From: Vibrio mexicanus
GTDB taxonomy: Bacteria; Pseudomonadota; Gammaproteobacteria; Enterobacterales; Vibrionaceae
DNA: 64,000 nt
Assembly (NCBI RefSeq): GCF_001012815.1
Contig: NZ_JYJP01000015.1
Coordinates: forward strand, 62,001-126,000
Reading direction: 5' to 3'
Shown here: in pieces, positions 20,549-29,904 of the stretch
Position numbering within the stretch: the stretch's first letter is position 1
How the letters are laid out: the number at the start of each line of letters is the position of its first letter
Notes under the pieces: generated by a model
The model's input: the letters and a program-made list of their open reading frames with translations, nothing else
What the model was told of the DNA's origin: nothing
Databases searched by the model: none
Program-made: the position numbers and the translations under genes

Positions 20549-22898
20549 GCGAACCAAAATCCATTCCGATAAAAGGTAGTATGGCGTCGGCAACAGGCTT
20601 TAGTTGTTTATCGATGTAGTGCTGATAATCGATAGCACTTTGAATGTACTCTTTCGGTTCAGGCCCGTTAATAGTAATCAGATATTCGATACGGCCACGG
20701 TTTTGATATTGCAGAGGTCGCCCCAATTTAGCGTTCATCTCATCGGCGAGTCGAGCTGCTCTTACTTGTGGTGGTACGTTCTTTTGATACTCATGTAAGC
20801 GGCGGCGAAGTCGTTTTTGGTACACCATCTCATCATCAAACTTCCCAGCAAGGGTATCTTCGACAAAGTTGCGTACAAAATCATGTGGCTTTTCGCCGTG
20901 AAAGACCATCTCATACAGGGTTTGTTGAAAACGTTGCGCTAAAGGCGTCCAGTCTGTACGGGCACTTTCTAAGCCTTTAAAAACAATTCGATCGGCATCT
21001 CCATCAGTGACCAATCCGGCGTATCGCTTCTTAGAACCGGTTTCGGAGCCACGGATAGTGGGCATTAAAAAGCGTTTGTAGTGAGTTTCGTACTCGAGCT
21101 CTAAGATTGAGCTAAGTTGATACTCTTGCTCTAGGTGTTCGTTCCACCATTGATTGATCTCCTTGACCAAGCGCTTGCCAATTTCGTCGGCGTTTTCTTG
21201 AGAGAATTCACCGTTAAGCGATACGAAAGTAGAGTCTGTGTCACCATAGATAACCTGATACCCACGCGTTTCTATCAGCTTTTTAGTCTGCTTCATGATC
21301 TCGTGCCCACGCATAGTAATACTGGAAGCTAAACGAGTATCAAAAAAACGACAGCCTGATGAGCCAAGCACGCCATAGAATGAGTTCATAATGATCTTGA
21401 TGGCTTGAGAAAACGCTTTGTTGTTACTTCTCTTAGCCTGATCTCGCGCAGCCCAAAGCTCTTCGATCATCTTGGGTAAGAAGTGCTTTGTACGATGAAA
21501 TTGTCCGCCGCGAAATCCCGCCACTGCTTGGTTTTCTTCTCTGCCAACATCCAGTTTCAAGCCTTCGATTAATCCCATTGGATCGATCAGGAAGGAGCGG
21601 ATAATAGAGGGATACAGACTTTTAAAATCTAAAACCAGAACAGAATCATAGAGGCCAGGGATTGAGTCCATGACGTAACCGCCAGGGCTTGCTATCCAGT
21701 TTTCCGGGTATAAATTTGGTGCAACGTAGCCTGCTCGATGTATTTGCGGAAGATAAAGGTTAGTAAATGCAGCGACTGAGCCACCGATTCGGTCTAATTC
21801 AACCCCTGTGAGACGTGTTCGCTCAATGGCAAACTCAAGCAAGTGCGTGTGCGCAAAAATCTTATTCACCAATGTACAATCTTGTAGGTTGTATAGGGCG
21901 AGAGAAGGTTTGTCCTCTTTGAACATGCGGTTGATTTCATCCATTCGGTCATGAACGTTATGGATAATTTTCCCCTCATGTAACAGCTCTTGAGAGACGG
22001 ATTCGAGCGACCAAGATTTAAAGTGGTATGTAGCGGTTTTTAAGGTATCAATGCCATCGAGTACGACACGGCCGGGTATATTGATAAAACCTTGCTGAGT
22101 CTGACTTGAGGTGCGAAAGAAACTTGATTGTCCTCCGCGGCCAATGGCGAATTTTAACTTGTGCCATTCACAGCGCTTGTGAAGCAGACGAAAATCGAAG
22201 TCCACCACATTCCAACCCACGACGACGTCTGGGTCGTAGTTTTGAAACCAATTGATGAGTGCGTTAAGTAATGCTTTTTCGTCCGCGACCCATTCAATAG
22301 GAGTGTCGGCAGGTTGCGGGTCGCCAATCATGATGACTCGGCTATCGAGCGGGCTATCCAATCCTACAGAGTAAAGAATGCCTTTCTCGGAACATTCGAT
22401 ATCGAGAGAGACTTGAGTTAGGTTTGGAAGATAGTCGTTTTTACGACATTTGACCTGTTCGAATCGTAGATGATTATGCCGTTCAATACTTTTGTTAGTA
22501 ACCCTTTGGCCAGTAAACTCAACGCCACCTCGAATAAACCTTTCCATTAAATAGCGATCCGCCAATCGAATGTCCGACTCAAACGTCAAGATGTTTGCTT
22601 GCGCCAGTTGATGCGCTAATGCGTTGGAATCTTGAATGGTTCGGCAATAGCAAGCCACAAGCGGGCTGCTGTCGAAAGTCTTCAGAGTGAGTGGTTTTAA
22701 GTCAATCGCAATGCCTTGTTGAATTGAAATTGATTGAACGGCTTCAAATTGATGGTCTTCAATGAAGAAGATAGGCTTCTCACCTTGGATGATGAGTTGA
22801 CTTGGCCCTTCATCTGTTTTCAACCACAGCTCGATTTGTGTTTGACCACCAACATCTCGCGCCTGACGCGTTAAAACAAAGCCTTGTTGAATAGTCAC
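20520..22898 (-). CDS. polB: DNA polymerase II (family B)
   Basis: 792 residues (E. coli PolB 783). The 3'-5' exonuclease has SLDIECSEKG and VVGWNVVDFDFRLL; the polymerase has DFKSLYPSIIRSF, KIIMNSFYGVLG, YGDTDST and KKRYAG. It acts in replication restart and translesion repair. Intact, and transcribed toward the EAL gene with overlapping 3' ends. I found no LexA box in the upstream gap, although E. coli polB is SOS-regulated. Confidence 0.96.
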   Translation of the reverse strand: MTIQQGFVLTRQARDVGGQTQIELWLKTDEGPSQLIIQGEKPIFFIEDHQFEAVQSISIQQGIAIDLKPLTLKTFDSSPLVACYCRTIQDSNALAHQLAQANILTFESDIRLADRYLMERFIRGGVEFTGQRVTNKSIERHNHLRFEQVKCRKNDYLPNLTQVSLDIECSEKGILYSVGLDSPLDSRVIMIGDPQPADTPIEWVADEKALLNALINWFQNYDPDVVVGWNVVDFDFRLLHKRCEWHKLKFAIGRGGQSSFFRTSSQTQQGFINIPGRVVLDGIDTLKTATYHFKSWSLESVSQELLHEGKIIHNVHDRMDEINRMFKEDKPSLALYNLQDCTLVNKIFAHTHLLEFAIERTRLTGVELDRIGGSVAAFTNLYLPQIHRAGYVAPNLYPENWIASPGGYVMDSIPGLYDSVLVLDFKSLYPSIIRSFLIDPMGLIEGLKLDVGREENQAVAGFRGGQFHRTKHFLPKMIEELWAARDQAKRSNNKAFSQAIKIIMNSFYGVLGSSGCRFFDTRLASSITMRGHEIMKQTKKLIETRGYQVIYGDTDSTFVSLNGEFSQENADEIGKRLVKEINQWWNEHLEQEYQLSSILELEYETHYKRFLMPTIRGSETGSKKRYAGLVTDGDADRIVFKGLESARTDWTPLAQRFQQTLYEMVFHGEKPHDFVRNFVEDTLAGKFDDEMVYQKRLRRRLHEYQKNVPPQVRAARLADEMNAKLGRPLQYQNRGRIEYLITINGPEPKEYIQSAIDYQHYIDKQLKPVADAILPFIGMDFGSLSEPQLGLF

Positions 22899-23275
22899 AC
22901 TTACTGCCTTATTAGTTGTGCTTATTAAGTTTTAACAGTGTATCAGAGAAGGTCTGTTTTCTCACTTATGCCTGCTAGGTGGTTGAATTATATACATTAG
23001 ATTGAGGTTTGTTGGACATATAAATTGATCATGATTTTGTCCTGACATTCATTTTGTCAGAATATGCCATATTGCACCTGCTCAATTAAGCAACTGTTGA
23101 TCTCTAAATTGTTGACGGAGGCTATAATTGAAAAATAAGTACTTGCTAAAGTTTACTTTTCGGCACATATTCTTTGGTAGAGAATAATCCTAATATAGTT
23201 AAACTAGGCAGCCAAGCTGCTATCCACTCCCTGAGGGTGGGTGCAGAGCCAATTGAGAAGTGTGGAGATACAAGT
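22899..23275. other. Divergent polB-varA intergenic region
   Basis: A 377-base noncoding, AT-rich region holding the promoters for polB (minus) and varA-uvrC (plus). The one clear structure is an inverted repeat CTGACA-N7-TGTCAG at 23042-23060, a possible regulator site. An open frame reading into varA from 23174 is probably untranslated, since the conserved protein begins at 23276. Confidence 0.5.
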
Positions 23276-23920
23276 TTGATAAATGTTTTCCTTGTAGATG
23301 ATCACGAGCTGGTTCGCACAGGGATACGACGTATTATTGAAGACGTCCGTGGAATGAACGTAGCAGGGGAAGCTGAGAGCGGTGAAGAAGCAGTAAAATG
23401 GTGTCGTAATAATCATACTGACGTCATTTTAATGGACATGAATATGCCGGGTATTGGTGGCTTAGAGGCAACCAAGAAAATCTTGCGTTTCAATCCTGAT
23501 GTGAAAATCATTGTTCTAACTGTTCATACGGAAAATCCGTTTCCAACTAAAGTGATGCAAGCAGGTGCCGCAGGCTACCTAACTAAAGGTGCTGGCCCTG
23601 ATGAAATGGTTAATGCAATTCGTGTGGTCAATAGCGGTCAACGTTATATTTCACCTGAAATTGCGCAGCAAATGGCACTGAGTCAATTTTCACCGGCCTC
23701 TGAAAATCCATTTGCAGACTTGTCTGAGCGAGAGCTTCAGATAATGATGATGATTACCAAAGGTCAGAAGGTAACCGACATTTCGGAGCAGCTAAATTTA
23801 AGCCCGAAAACAGTCAATAGTTACCGCTATCGACTATTCAGTAAGCTAGATATTAGCGGAGACGTCGAACTGACTCATCTCGCTATTCGACATGGAATGT
23901 TAGACACCGAGACTCTCTAG
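23276..23920 (+). CDS. varA: Response regulator VarA/UvrY (GacA family)
   Basis: A 214-residue response regulator nearly identical in sequence to V. cholerae VarA as I remember it. The receiver has D8/D9, phospho-acceptor D54 (ILMDMNMPG) and K104; the C-terminal LuxR-type HTH includes [15 protein letters not shown] and [12 protein letters not shown]-like residues. VarS-VarA activates the Csr small RNAs that titrate CsrA, affecting virulence and quorum sensing. TTG 23276 is chosen because the family begins M-I-N-V-F-L-V-D-D and GGAG lies upstream; the longer frame adds 34 non-conserved residues. It overlaps uvrC by one base. Confidence 0.95.
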   Translation: MINVFLVDDHELVRTGIRRIIEDVRGMNVAGEAESGEEAVKWCRNNHTDVILMDMNMPGIGGLEATKKILRFNPDVKIIVLTVHTENPFPTKVMQAGAAGYLTKGAGPDEMVNAIRVVNSGQRYISPEIAQQMALSQFSPASENPFADLSERELQIMMMITKGQKVTDISEQLNLSPKTVNSYRYRLFSKLDISGDVELTHLAIRHGMLDTETL

Positions 23921-25752
23921 TGACCACCCCATTTGACTCGGTTTCCTTTCTAAAAACAGTCACCAATCAGCCCGGCGTTTATCGAATGTACAACGCCGAG
24001 GCTGTTGTTATTTATGTCGGCAAAGCAAAAGATCTCAAAAAGCGCCTTTCTAGCTATTTTCGCAAGAAAGTAGACAGCGAGAAGACGCGCGCGCTCGTCA
24101 GTAATATCAATAAAATAGACGTGACAGTAACTCACACTGAAACCGAAGCGTTAATTTTAGAGCATAACTACATCAAGCAGTACTTGCCTAAGTACAACGT
24201 ATTATTGCGTGACGATAAGTCTTATCCCTATATATTCATCAGTGGTCATCAGCACCCTAGGCTTTCGATGCATCGCGGTGCAAAGAAGCGAAAAGGGGAG
24301 TACTTTGGTCCATATCCTGACTCTGGTGCTGTTAGAGAAACGCTTCATCTGATCCAAAAGATATTCCCAGTTCGTCAATGCGAAGATACGGTATACGCAA
24401 ACCGGACGAGACCATGTTTGATGTATCAGATTGGCCGTTGTGCCGGGCCTTGTGTATCGTCGATCATTTCGGATCAAGATTACGCAGAGCTAGTCAATTA
24501 TGTCCGACTGTTTTTACAGGGTAAGGACAAACAGGTACTGGAAATTCTCATCGAGAAAATGGAGAAAGCCAGTCAGGCTCTCGCGTTTGAAGATGCTGCT
24601 AAATTTCGAGACCAAATTCAGGCAATACGTCGAGTTCAAGAGCAGCAGTTTGTCTCTGAAGACACCATGGAAGATATGGATGTATTGGGTTTTGCCCAAG
24701 AAAACGGTATGGCCTGTATCCATATTCTCATGATTCGTCAGGGCAAAGTGCTGGGCAGTCGCAGCCATTTCCCCAAAATTCCGTCTAATACCGTTGCTCA
24801 AGAGGTGTTTTATAGCTTTTTGAGTCAGTACTACCTCAGTCATAATGAGGCACGTACTATTCCTAGTCGCATCGTTTTGAATCAAGGGCTACTGGATGAT
24901 GAAGTGCCTCTGCAACAGGCGCTGACAGAACTCGCGGGTCGTAAAATCCACTTTCATGTAGAGCCAATAGGTACTCGTGGTCGTTACCTTAAGCTTTCCA
25001 ACACCAACGCGTTGACGGCAATTACCACCAAGATTAACCACAAAATGACCATCTCACAGCGCTTTAAAGAGCTGAGAGAAGTGTTAGATATGGATAGTAT
25101 TTCACGAATGGAGTGTTTCGATATCTCGCACACCATGGGCGAAAGCACAATTGCATCGTGTGTTGTGTTTAATCAAGAAGGGCCTGTAAAACAAGAATAT
25201 CGTCGTTACAACATCACTGGTATCACGGGTGGCGATGACTATGCGGCCATGGGCCAAGTATTAGAACGCCGTTACTCTAAGCAGCTCGATGTCGATAAAA
25301 TTCCGGATATTGTTTTCATTGATGGTGGTAAAGGTCAATTGAATCGAGCGTTGGAGATCATCAGTCAGTACTGGAATGATTGGCCAAAGAGACCAAGATT
25401 GATTGGCATTGCAAAAGGTGTGACTCGGAAGCCCGGTTTAGAAACCTTAATCACTACGGCAGGGGATGAGTTTAATTTGCCAAGTGATGCACCCGCTCTT
25501 CATCTTATTCAGCATATCCGAGATGAGAGTCACAACCATGCCATCGCTGGGCATAGAGCGAAACGTGGAAAAACACGCAGAACCAGTCCATTGGAAGGTA
25601 TTGAAGGAGTAGGGCCAAAGCGCCGTCAATCATTACTTAAATATATGGGTGGGCTGCAAGAATTGAAACGTGCTTCTGTTGAAGAAATCGCCAAAGTCCC
25701 AGGAATCAGCCATTCTTTGGCAGAAAACATTTATCAAGCATTGAAACAATAG
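23920..25752 (+). CDS. uvrC: Excinuclease ABC subunit C
   Basis: 610 residues, the standard size. The GIY-YIG nuclease at the N terminus ([19 protein letters not shown]) makes the 3' incision, the UVR motif lies at about 205-240, the RNase H-like nuclease in the middle ([18 protein letters not shown]) makes the 5' incision, and a C-terminal (HhH)2 domain ([16 protein letters not shown]) binds DNA. GTG start shares its G with the varA stop (TAGTG), so expression is coupled, as in E. coli uvrY-uvrC. Intact. Confidence 0.96.
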   Translation: MTTPFDSVSFLKTVTNQPGVYRMYNAEAVVIYVGKAKDLKKRLSSYFRKKVDSEKTRALVSNINKIDVTVTHTETEALILEHNYIKQYLPKYNVLLRDDKSYPYIFISGHQHPRLSMHRGAKKRKGEYFGPYPDSGAVRETLHLIQKIFPVRQCEDTVYANRTRPCLMYQIGRCAGPCVSSIISDQDYAELVNYVRLFLQGKDKQVLEILIEKMEKASQALAFEDAAKFRDQIQAIRRVQEQQFVSEDTMEDMDVLGFAQENGMACIHILMIRQGKVLGSRSHFPKIPSNTVAQEVFYSFLSQYYLSHNEARTIPSRIVLNQGLLDDEVPLQQALTELAGRKIHFHVEPIGTRGRYLKLSNTNALTAITTKINHKMTISQRFKELREVLDMDSISRMECFDISHTMGESTIASCVVFNQEGPVKQEYRRYNITGITGGDDYAAMGQVLERRYSKQLDVDKIPDIVFIDGGKGQLNRALEIISQYWNDWPKRPRLIGIAKGVTRKPGLETLITTAGDEFNLPSDAPALHLIQHIRDESHNHAIAGHRAKRGKTRRTSPLEGIEGVGPKRRQSLLKYMGGLQELKRASVEEIAKVPGISHSLAENIYQALKQ

Positions 25753-25798
25753 TAAAAATACCGCAACATAAAGCCGCAGTGTGTCAGAGAACAATAAT

Positions 25799-26355
25799 AT
25801 GCGTTTGAACATCCCCAACATTTTGTCTTTATTACGGCTTTTTCTAATCCCCGTATTCGTCGTAGCCTTTTATTTACCTTACGAATGGGCCCATTTGCGG
25901 CAGCAATGGTGTTTTGGGTGGCAGGCTTTACAGATTGGTTAGACGGCATGTTGGCGCGAAAATTGGGTCAAACGTCTCGTTTTGGTGCCTTTATTGATCC
26001 GGTTGCTGACAAAGTATTAGTGGCCACTGCCCTGATCCTAATCACTGAACACTATCACAGCATTTGGATTACGATTCCGGCAGTGACAATGATTGCTCGC
26101 GAAATCATTATTTCTGCACTTCGTGAATGGATGGCAGAAATAGGGAAGCGAGCTAGCGTAGCGGTGTCTTGGGTAGGAAAAGTAAAGACGCTTACTCAAA
26201 TGTTTGCCTTATGGGTACTTATTTGGCGCTACGATGACTGGATGATCTGGCTAGGTTATGCGGCATTGTACATTGCAACTTTCCTCACTTATTGGTCGAT
26301 GATGCAATACTTGGCGGCAGCTAAGGACGATCTCCTCGACGAGAAACATCATTAA
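25799..26355 (+). CDS. pgsA: CDP-diacylglycerol-glycerol-3-phosphate 3-phosphatidyltransferase, one frameshift
   Basis: PgsA makes phosphatidylglycerol phosphate, the committed step to PG and cardiolipin, in the inner membrane. Start ATG 25799 ([18 protein letters not shown]). The CDP-alcohol phosphotransferase motif DG(x)2AR(x)8G(x)3D(x)3D is visible in [27 protein letters not shown]. Restored length is about 185. One C is missing in the run at 25890-25892 (EWA-PFAAAM). Because the gene is essential, the break argues for a sequence error. Third gene of varA-uvrC-pgsA. Confidence 0.94.
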
Positions 26356-26359
26356 AAAG

Positions 26360-26382
26360 AGCGGGCTTAGGCCCGCTTTTTT
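26360..26382 (+). terminator. Terminator after pgsA
   Basis: AGCGGGC, loop TTAG, GCCCGCT, then six T. Four bases past the pgsA stop. Confidence 0.92.
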
Positions 26383-26506
26383 GTATCTTGAAATTGGTTT
26401 TTCAAGTTTTCCTATTGAAAATCATCGATTTCATGCTAGTAAATTCACAAATTCTCGCCACATTGAATGCAAATTAGACAAACGATTCAAATTATAAAAA
26501 ATAGTG

Positions 26507-26534
26507 TTGACTCAACAGTGCTAATCCGTAGAAT
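26507..26534 (+). promoter_or_regulatory. Promoter of the tRNA cluster
   Basis: TTGACT and TAGAAT are separated by 16 bases, about 57 bases ahead of tRNA-Cys and preceded by an A/T-rich UP-like stretch. A GC-rich discriminator is not obvious (the next bases are GCACTCC). Confidence 0.7.
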
Positions 26535-26590
26535 GCACTCCGTACCCAAGAGGAAGCAGCCAACCAAAGCGGTTTCTAATTGAAGTATGT

Positions 26591-26664
26591 GGCGTGTTGG
26601 CAGAGTGGCTATGCAGCGGATTGCAAATCCGTGGACCTCGGTTCGACTCCGGGACGCGCCTCCA
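26591..26664 (+). tRNA. tRNA-Cys (GCA)
   Basis: 74 nt with encoded CCA. Acceptor GGCGTGT pairs with ACGCGCC, the anticodon loop reads TTGCAAA with anticodon GCA, and the T arm carries GTTCGACTC. First gene of the cluster. Confidence 0.97.
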
Positions 26665-26667
26665 TTT

Positions 26668-26743
26668 GCGACACTAGCTCAGTTGGTAGAGCGCAACCTT
26701 GCCAAGGTTGAGGTCACGAGTTCGAACCTCGTGTGTCGCTCCA
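26668..26743 (+). tRNA. tRNA-Gly (GCC), copy 1
   Basis: 76 nt with CCA. Acceptor GCGACAC pairs with GTGTCGC; anticodon stem CAACCTT-GCC-AAGGTTG gives GCC. Identical to the copy at 26936-27011. Confidence 0.97.
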
Positions 26744-26830
26744 TATTTTGAAGTATGGAGCTTAGGTGCTTATAAGTAATAAGTTCGATACTAAAGATGG
26801 TGTCTTACCCATCGCAATAAAGAATTGCGT

Positions 26831-26917
26831 GCCCTGGTGGTGGAATTGGTAGACACAAGGGATTTAAAATCCCTCGGCGTTCGCGCTGTGCCGGTTCAAG
26901 TCCGGCCCGGGGCACCA
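26831..26917 (+). tRNA. tRNA-Leu (TAA)
   Basis: 87 nt with a long variable arm and CCA. Acceptor GCCCTGG pairs with CCGGGGC; the anticodon stem GGGATT-TAA-AATCCC gives TAA. Confidence 0.96.
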
Positions 26918-26935
26918 TCTAGTCTTAATGACTAC

Positions 26936-27011
26936 GCGACACTAGCTCAGTTGGTAGAGCGCAACCTTGCCAAGGTTGAGGTCACGAGTTCGAACCTCGT
27001 GTGTCGCTCCA
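26936..27011 (+). tRNA. tRNA-Gly (GCC), copy 2
   Basis: Identical over 76 nt to copy 1, indicating recent duplication or gene conversion. It is followed by the cluster terminator and by two degenerate relatives. Confidence 0.97.
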
Positions 27012-27017
27012 AATCGG

Positions 27018-27046
27018 AAGCCCTAGCAGAAATGCTAGGGCTTTTT
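27018..27046 (+). terminator. Terminator of the tRNA cluster
   Basis: AAGCCCTAGCA, loop GAAA, TGCTAGGGCTT with a following T run. Near copies of this hairpin recur after each tRNA-like remnant (about 27167-27200 and 27317-27350), but there the right arm is mutated. Confidence 0.88.
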
Positions 27047-27071
27047 CGTTTATGGTGACGTTTAGAACAGT

Positions 27072-27161
27072 GAACCGTGTTATCAGATGGTAGAACGCAA
27101 CCTTGCCAAGGTTGAGGTCACGCTGATGTTCAAAAGAAAGCGAACCTCGTGTGTCGCTCCA
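27072..27161 (+). pseudogene. Degenerate tRNA-Gly copy 1
   Basis: The anticodon arm and the following 18 bases (AACCTTGCCAAGGTTGAG start at 27099) and the 3' end CGAACCTCGTGTGTCGCTCCA match the intact tRNA-Gly. The 5' acceptor half is changed and no longer pairs, and the T arm is split by about 18 bases in place of AGTT. No functional cloverleaf can form. Confidence 0.85.
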
Positions 27162-27221
27162 ATTCAAAGCCCTAGCAGAAATGCTGGGGTTTTCTCGTTT
27201 TTGGCGATCGTCTAGGTTCAG

Positions 27222-27312
27222 TAAACAGTGGTATCAGTCGGTAGGGTCCAACCTTGCCAAGGTTGAGGTCACGCTGACGTTCAAAAGAAAGTGAACCTCG
27301 TGTGTCGCTCCA
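27222..27312 (+). pseudogene. Degenerate tRNA-Gly copy 2
   Basis: A further copy of the same remnant 151 bases downstream, with the same T-arm insertion (one base differing) plus more changes in the D arm. The shared insertion shows that the two remnants arose from each other by tandem duplication after decay began. Confidence 0.85.
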
Positions 27313-27390
27313 ATTCAAAGCCCTAGCAGAAATGCTGGGATTTTCTCGTTTTTGGCAGTCATTCTGACAGGTTACTCTACGGTGGGCCTT

Positions 27391-28446
27391 CTAGCTTATT
27401 TGGATCTGGCAATCTTGCCAGCTACAGACTCGATTTCTACCCCAGTTTTTGGCTTGATACAAAGCGCGATCTGCACGAGCCAAGACTTGCTTGATACTAT
27501 GGTCACTATCTAGAGTAGGAGACAAGCCAATCGAAATGGTGCACCCTAGCGCTTTGTTATCATAATCAACAGTCATGCGCTCAATCACTTTTCGATAGTA
27601 GTTTGCGAGGCTCATGGCTTCTGACTCCGTGACATCCTCTAGTAGCAAGACAAACTCTTCTCCACCAATTCGAGCAAACATATCCGCCTTTCTTTTCACT
27701 TCGCCTAGCTTGTTTACGACGGAGATCAATACTTCATCACCGCATAAATGGCCGAACTCGTCATTGAAAGCTTTAAAGTGGTCGATATCAATAATCATCA
27801 GAATTTGATTGCGACTAAATGCCTCGCGTTGGCGGCTGATAAGTGCAGTCGCTTCAAAAAAAGCACGACGATTTAGAATGCCAGTTAACGGATCTAAATT
27901 GGCGAGATTTTCCATCTTGATGACTTGTTCATGAACGCTAATTTGTGAGGCGATCCAAGTGACTAAACTGGCGAATACACAGGCGTCACGCGCGCTGAAA
28001 TGGTTTTTGTCGTGATGGCCAATGTTGATGGTGCCAAAACATTTATCATTGCAGGTTAATGGCGCATCCATACAGGAAAGTATTCCACCCTCTACCAGCC
28101 ATTGGCAATCGATGTAATCTTCTTTGCTGGTGTTGTTGCACACAGCAAGCTCTTTGCGAGAATATGCCTGCCCGACCATGGTGTTTTTTATTGGAATGTC
28201 TCTGTCCAATGGAATTGCCTGATTGCCGTTAATCGCATATAGAGCAAGGGAAGAGTCATCTCGTTTGAGGGCAATACTGACACGGTCAGATTCAAAGATC
28301 TGTTTAATCCAGTATGTTGTACTATGAAGCAGGTCAGCCAAGTTTTTTGAGCGTGAAAGCTCGTCAAAGAATTCGAGTGGGAAATGCGCACTCATTCTTT
28401 GATTTTCTATTTGAGTCTGTAGAAGGGAAAAGTACTTCAAGCTCAC
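27391..28446 (-). CDS. GAF-GGDEF diguanylate cyclase
   Basis: 351 residues. A GAF-type sensor spans about 30-170 (conserved SCMDAPLTCNDKCFGTINIG), followed by a GGDEF domain with the active GGEEF at 261-265 and an inhibitory RxxD site (RKAD 252-255) five residues earlier. It should synthesise c-di-GMP and be product-inhibited. Cysteines in the GAF part (CNN, DCQW, SCMD) may bind a ligand or metal; this is inference. No membrane segment. The position corresponds to VC1216 in V. cholerae. The EAL protein at 18391 could act on the same messenger. Confidence 0.9.
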   Translation of the reverse strand: MSLKYFSLLQTQIENQRMSAHFPLEFFDELSRSKNLADLLHSTTYWIKQIFESDRVSIALKRDDSSLALYAINGNQAIPLDRDIPIKNTMVGQAYSRKELAVCNNTSKEDYIDCQWLVEGGILSCMDAPLTCNDKCFGTINIGHHDKNHFSARDACVFASLVTWIASQISVHEQVIKMENLANLDPLTGILNRRAFFEATALISRQREAFSRNQILMIIDIDHFKAFNDEFGHLCGDEVLISVVNKLGEVKRKADMFARIGGEEFVLLLEDVTESEAMSLANYYRKVIERMTVDYDNKALGCTISIGLSPTLDSDHSIKQVLARADRALYQAKNWGRNRVCSWQDCQIQIS

Positions 28447-28545
28447 CTCGAGAAAACGGACAAGACAATAGCAGTGAGTTTAGAAAAGCTATCGTCAAGT
28501 TTCCATATTATTGAGATTTTTGTAACTAAAGTACTAGAAAGCAAG

Positions 28546-28588
28546 CAATCAAGTTGGGCTCGTCTTTTAGGACGAGACAACTCGATTG
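28546..28588. other. Long near-perfect hairpin between GGDEF and sugar dehydrogenase genes
   Basis: CAATC-AGTTG-CTCGTC on the left pairs with GACGAG-CAACT-GATTG on the right around TTTTAG, with two small mismatches or bulges: about 18 paired bases. It lies 15 bases past the stop of the minus-strand dehydrogenase, so transcription termination or mRNA 3'-end protection is plausible, but no T run follows on either strand. Confidence 0.5.
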
Positions 28589-28602
28589 TCGGTTGGCTTT
28601 TG

Positions 28603-29682
28603 TCAATTTACGATTTTGTAGATATTTCCGTTGTCCGTTGCGAAATAGAGAAAGCCGTCGGGGCTTAACGTTAGTGTACGGATACGTTCATTGAGATCAT
28701 CGAATAGTCTATACTCTTCTTTGAGTTGCCCCTGCTCATCAATAGATACAACATTGATATGAGTGAGCTTCAATGCTGGTGCGAGTAATTTGCCAGCAAG
28801 ACTCGGGTAACGCTGTCCACGATAAAGCTCTAAATCTGATGGCGCTATGGAAGGAACATAAACTAGCCTTGGTGACTCAATACCCGGAAGCTCTTCAGCC
28901 TCGCCAACATCAATAGGCCCCCAATACTCTTTTCCATGTGAAGTTATCGGCCATCCGTAATTCAAACCTCGTTTAATGAGATTAATTTCATCACCGCCAC
29001 GTGGTCCATGCTCGATAGACCAAAGTGATTCTGACTCTTCATCGTAAATGATGCCTTGAGGGTTGCGGTGTCCATAGCTCCATATCTCTGGCAGAGCATT
29101 GCTATCTTCTATGAATGGGTTGTTAGGGAAGGGTATTCCTTCAGGGGTCAGCCGTAAAATACTGCCAGCATGCGTTGACTTGTCTTGACCATTGCTTCGT
29201 TCACCCCTGTCTCCAATAGTCATGAAGATAGATTCCTTATCAAAAGCCAGCCGGCTTCCAAAATGACGGCCGCTATCTGAGCCTGAGACTGTTGTTAAAA
29301 GTTTAGTCCAGTTGGTCAACTTACCATTGGATAACGTGGTAGAGGCGAGGGTGGTTTCGTAAGCACCACCCACTCGCGAGCTGTACGTAATATAAAATTC
29401 ATTTTCTTTAAACGGAGAGGGAGAAATATCCATCAGTCCTCCTTGACCACCCTGTTGGGCGTCTGATGGGGCAGGCAACGCAACGGTTTTGGTTTTATCG
29501 TCTAAATCAACCGCGACAATGTTCCCATTTCGCTCTGTGACTAATGCGGTTGTATTGCTAGTAAAGGCGATACCCCACGGGACTTGCAATCCGCTCGCTA
29601 CCAGCTCTGTAGATAGATTGGATGCGTGAGAAGAGTAACTAGCGAATAGCAACGGAAGAGTGAGCAGTGCAATCCTGAGCAT
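28603..29682 (-). CDS. Periplasmic PQQ-dependent aldose sugar dehydrogenase-like protein
   Basis: 359 residues with a signal peptide (MLRIALLTLPLLFASYSSHA). A six-bladed beta-propeller of the soluble glucose/sorbosone dehydrogenase family (Asd/YliI): WGIAFTSNT, GDRGERSNGQDKSTHAGSILRL, YGHRNPQGI and EHGPRGGDEINLI, regions that hold PQQ and calcium ligands. It would oxidise aldoses in the periplasm. Its start faces the tetR gene; two palindromes that are probably TetR operators lie in the shared gap, so it may belong to that regulon. Confidence 0.85.
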   Translation of the reverse strand: MLRIALLTLPLLFASYSSHASNLSTELVASGLQVPWGIAFTSNTTALVTERNGNIVAVDLDDKTKTVALPAPSDAQQGGQGGLMDISPSPFKENEFYITYSSRVGGAYETTLASTTLSNGKLTNWTKLLTTVSGSDSGRHFGSRLAFDKESIFMTIGDRGERSNGQDKSTHAGSILRLTPEGIPFPNNPFIEDSNALPEIWSYGHRNPQGIIYDEESESLWSIEHGPRGGDEINLIKRGLNYGWPITSHGKEYWGPIDVGEAEELPGIESPRLVYVPSIAPSDLELYRGQRYPSLAGKLLAPALKLTHINVVSIDEQGQLKEEYRLFDDLNERIRTLTLSPDGFLYFATDNGNIYKIVN

Positions 29683-29797
29683 AGTGTAGTCCTTTCATTT
29701 TTATATCTAACTCTATGTTGAGATCATTGTGGACTCAAATAGTTCTTATGAATGAATTTACAAAAAACACTTGATATGATCAATTCATGAGCTATTA

Positions 29798-29810
29798 TGA
29801 CGAAGTGTCA
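29798..29810. promoter_or_regulatory. TetR operator candidate 1 (imperfect)
   Basis: TGACGAAGTGTCA, related to the palindrome TGACGA-N-TCGTCA with changes in the right half. It lies 17 bases (start to start) from candidate 2, in the gap between the sugar dehydrogenase and tetR. Confidence 0.5.
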
Positions 29811-29814
29811 TTTT

Positions 29815-29827
29815 TGACGAGTCGTCA
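29815..29827. promoter_or_regulatory. TetR operator candidate 2 (perfect palindrome)
   Basis: TGACGA-G-TCGTCA is a perfect odd palindrome of 13 bases upstream of tetR. The same core occurs at 30741 and 30844. Confidence 0.7.
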
Positions 29828-29904
29828 TAAATGGTGAAATACACACTTTGTGGAATCGTGTTACAATTGTATTGCTAAGGAGCAGTTAGAGAGATGGAAT
29901 AATA

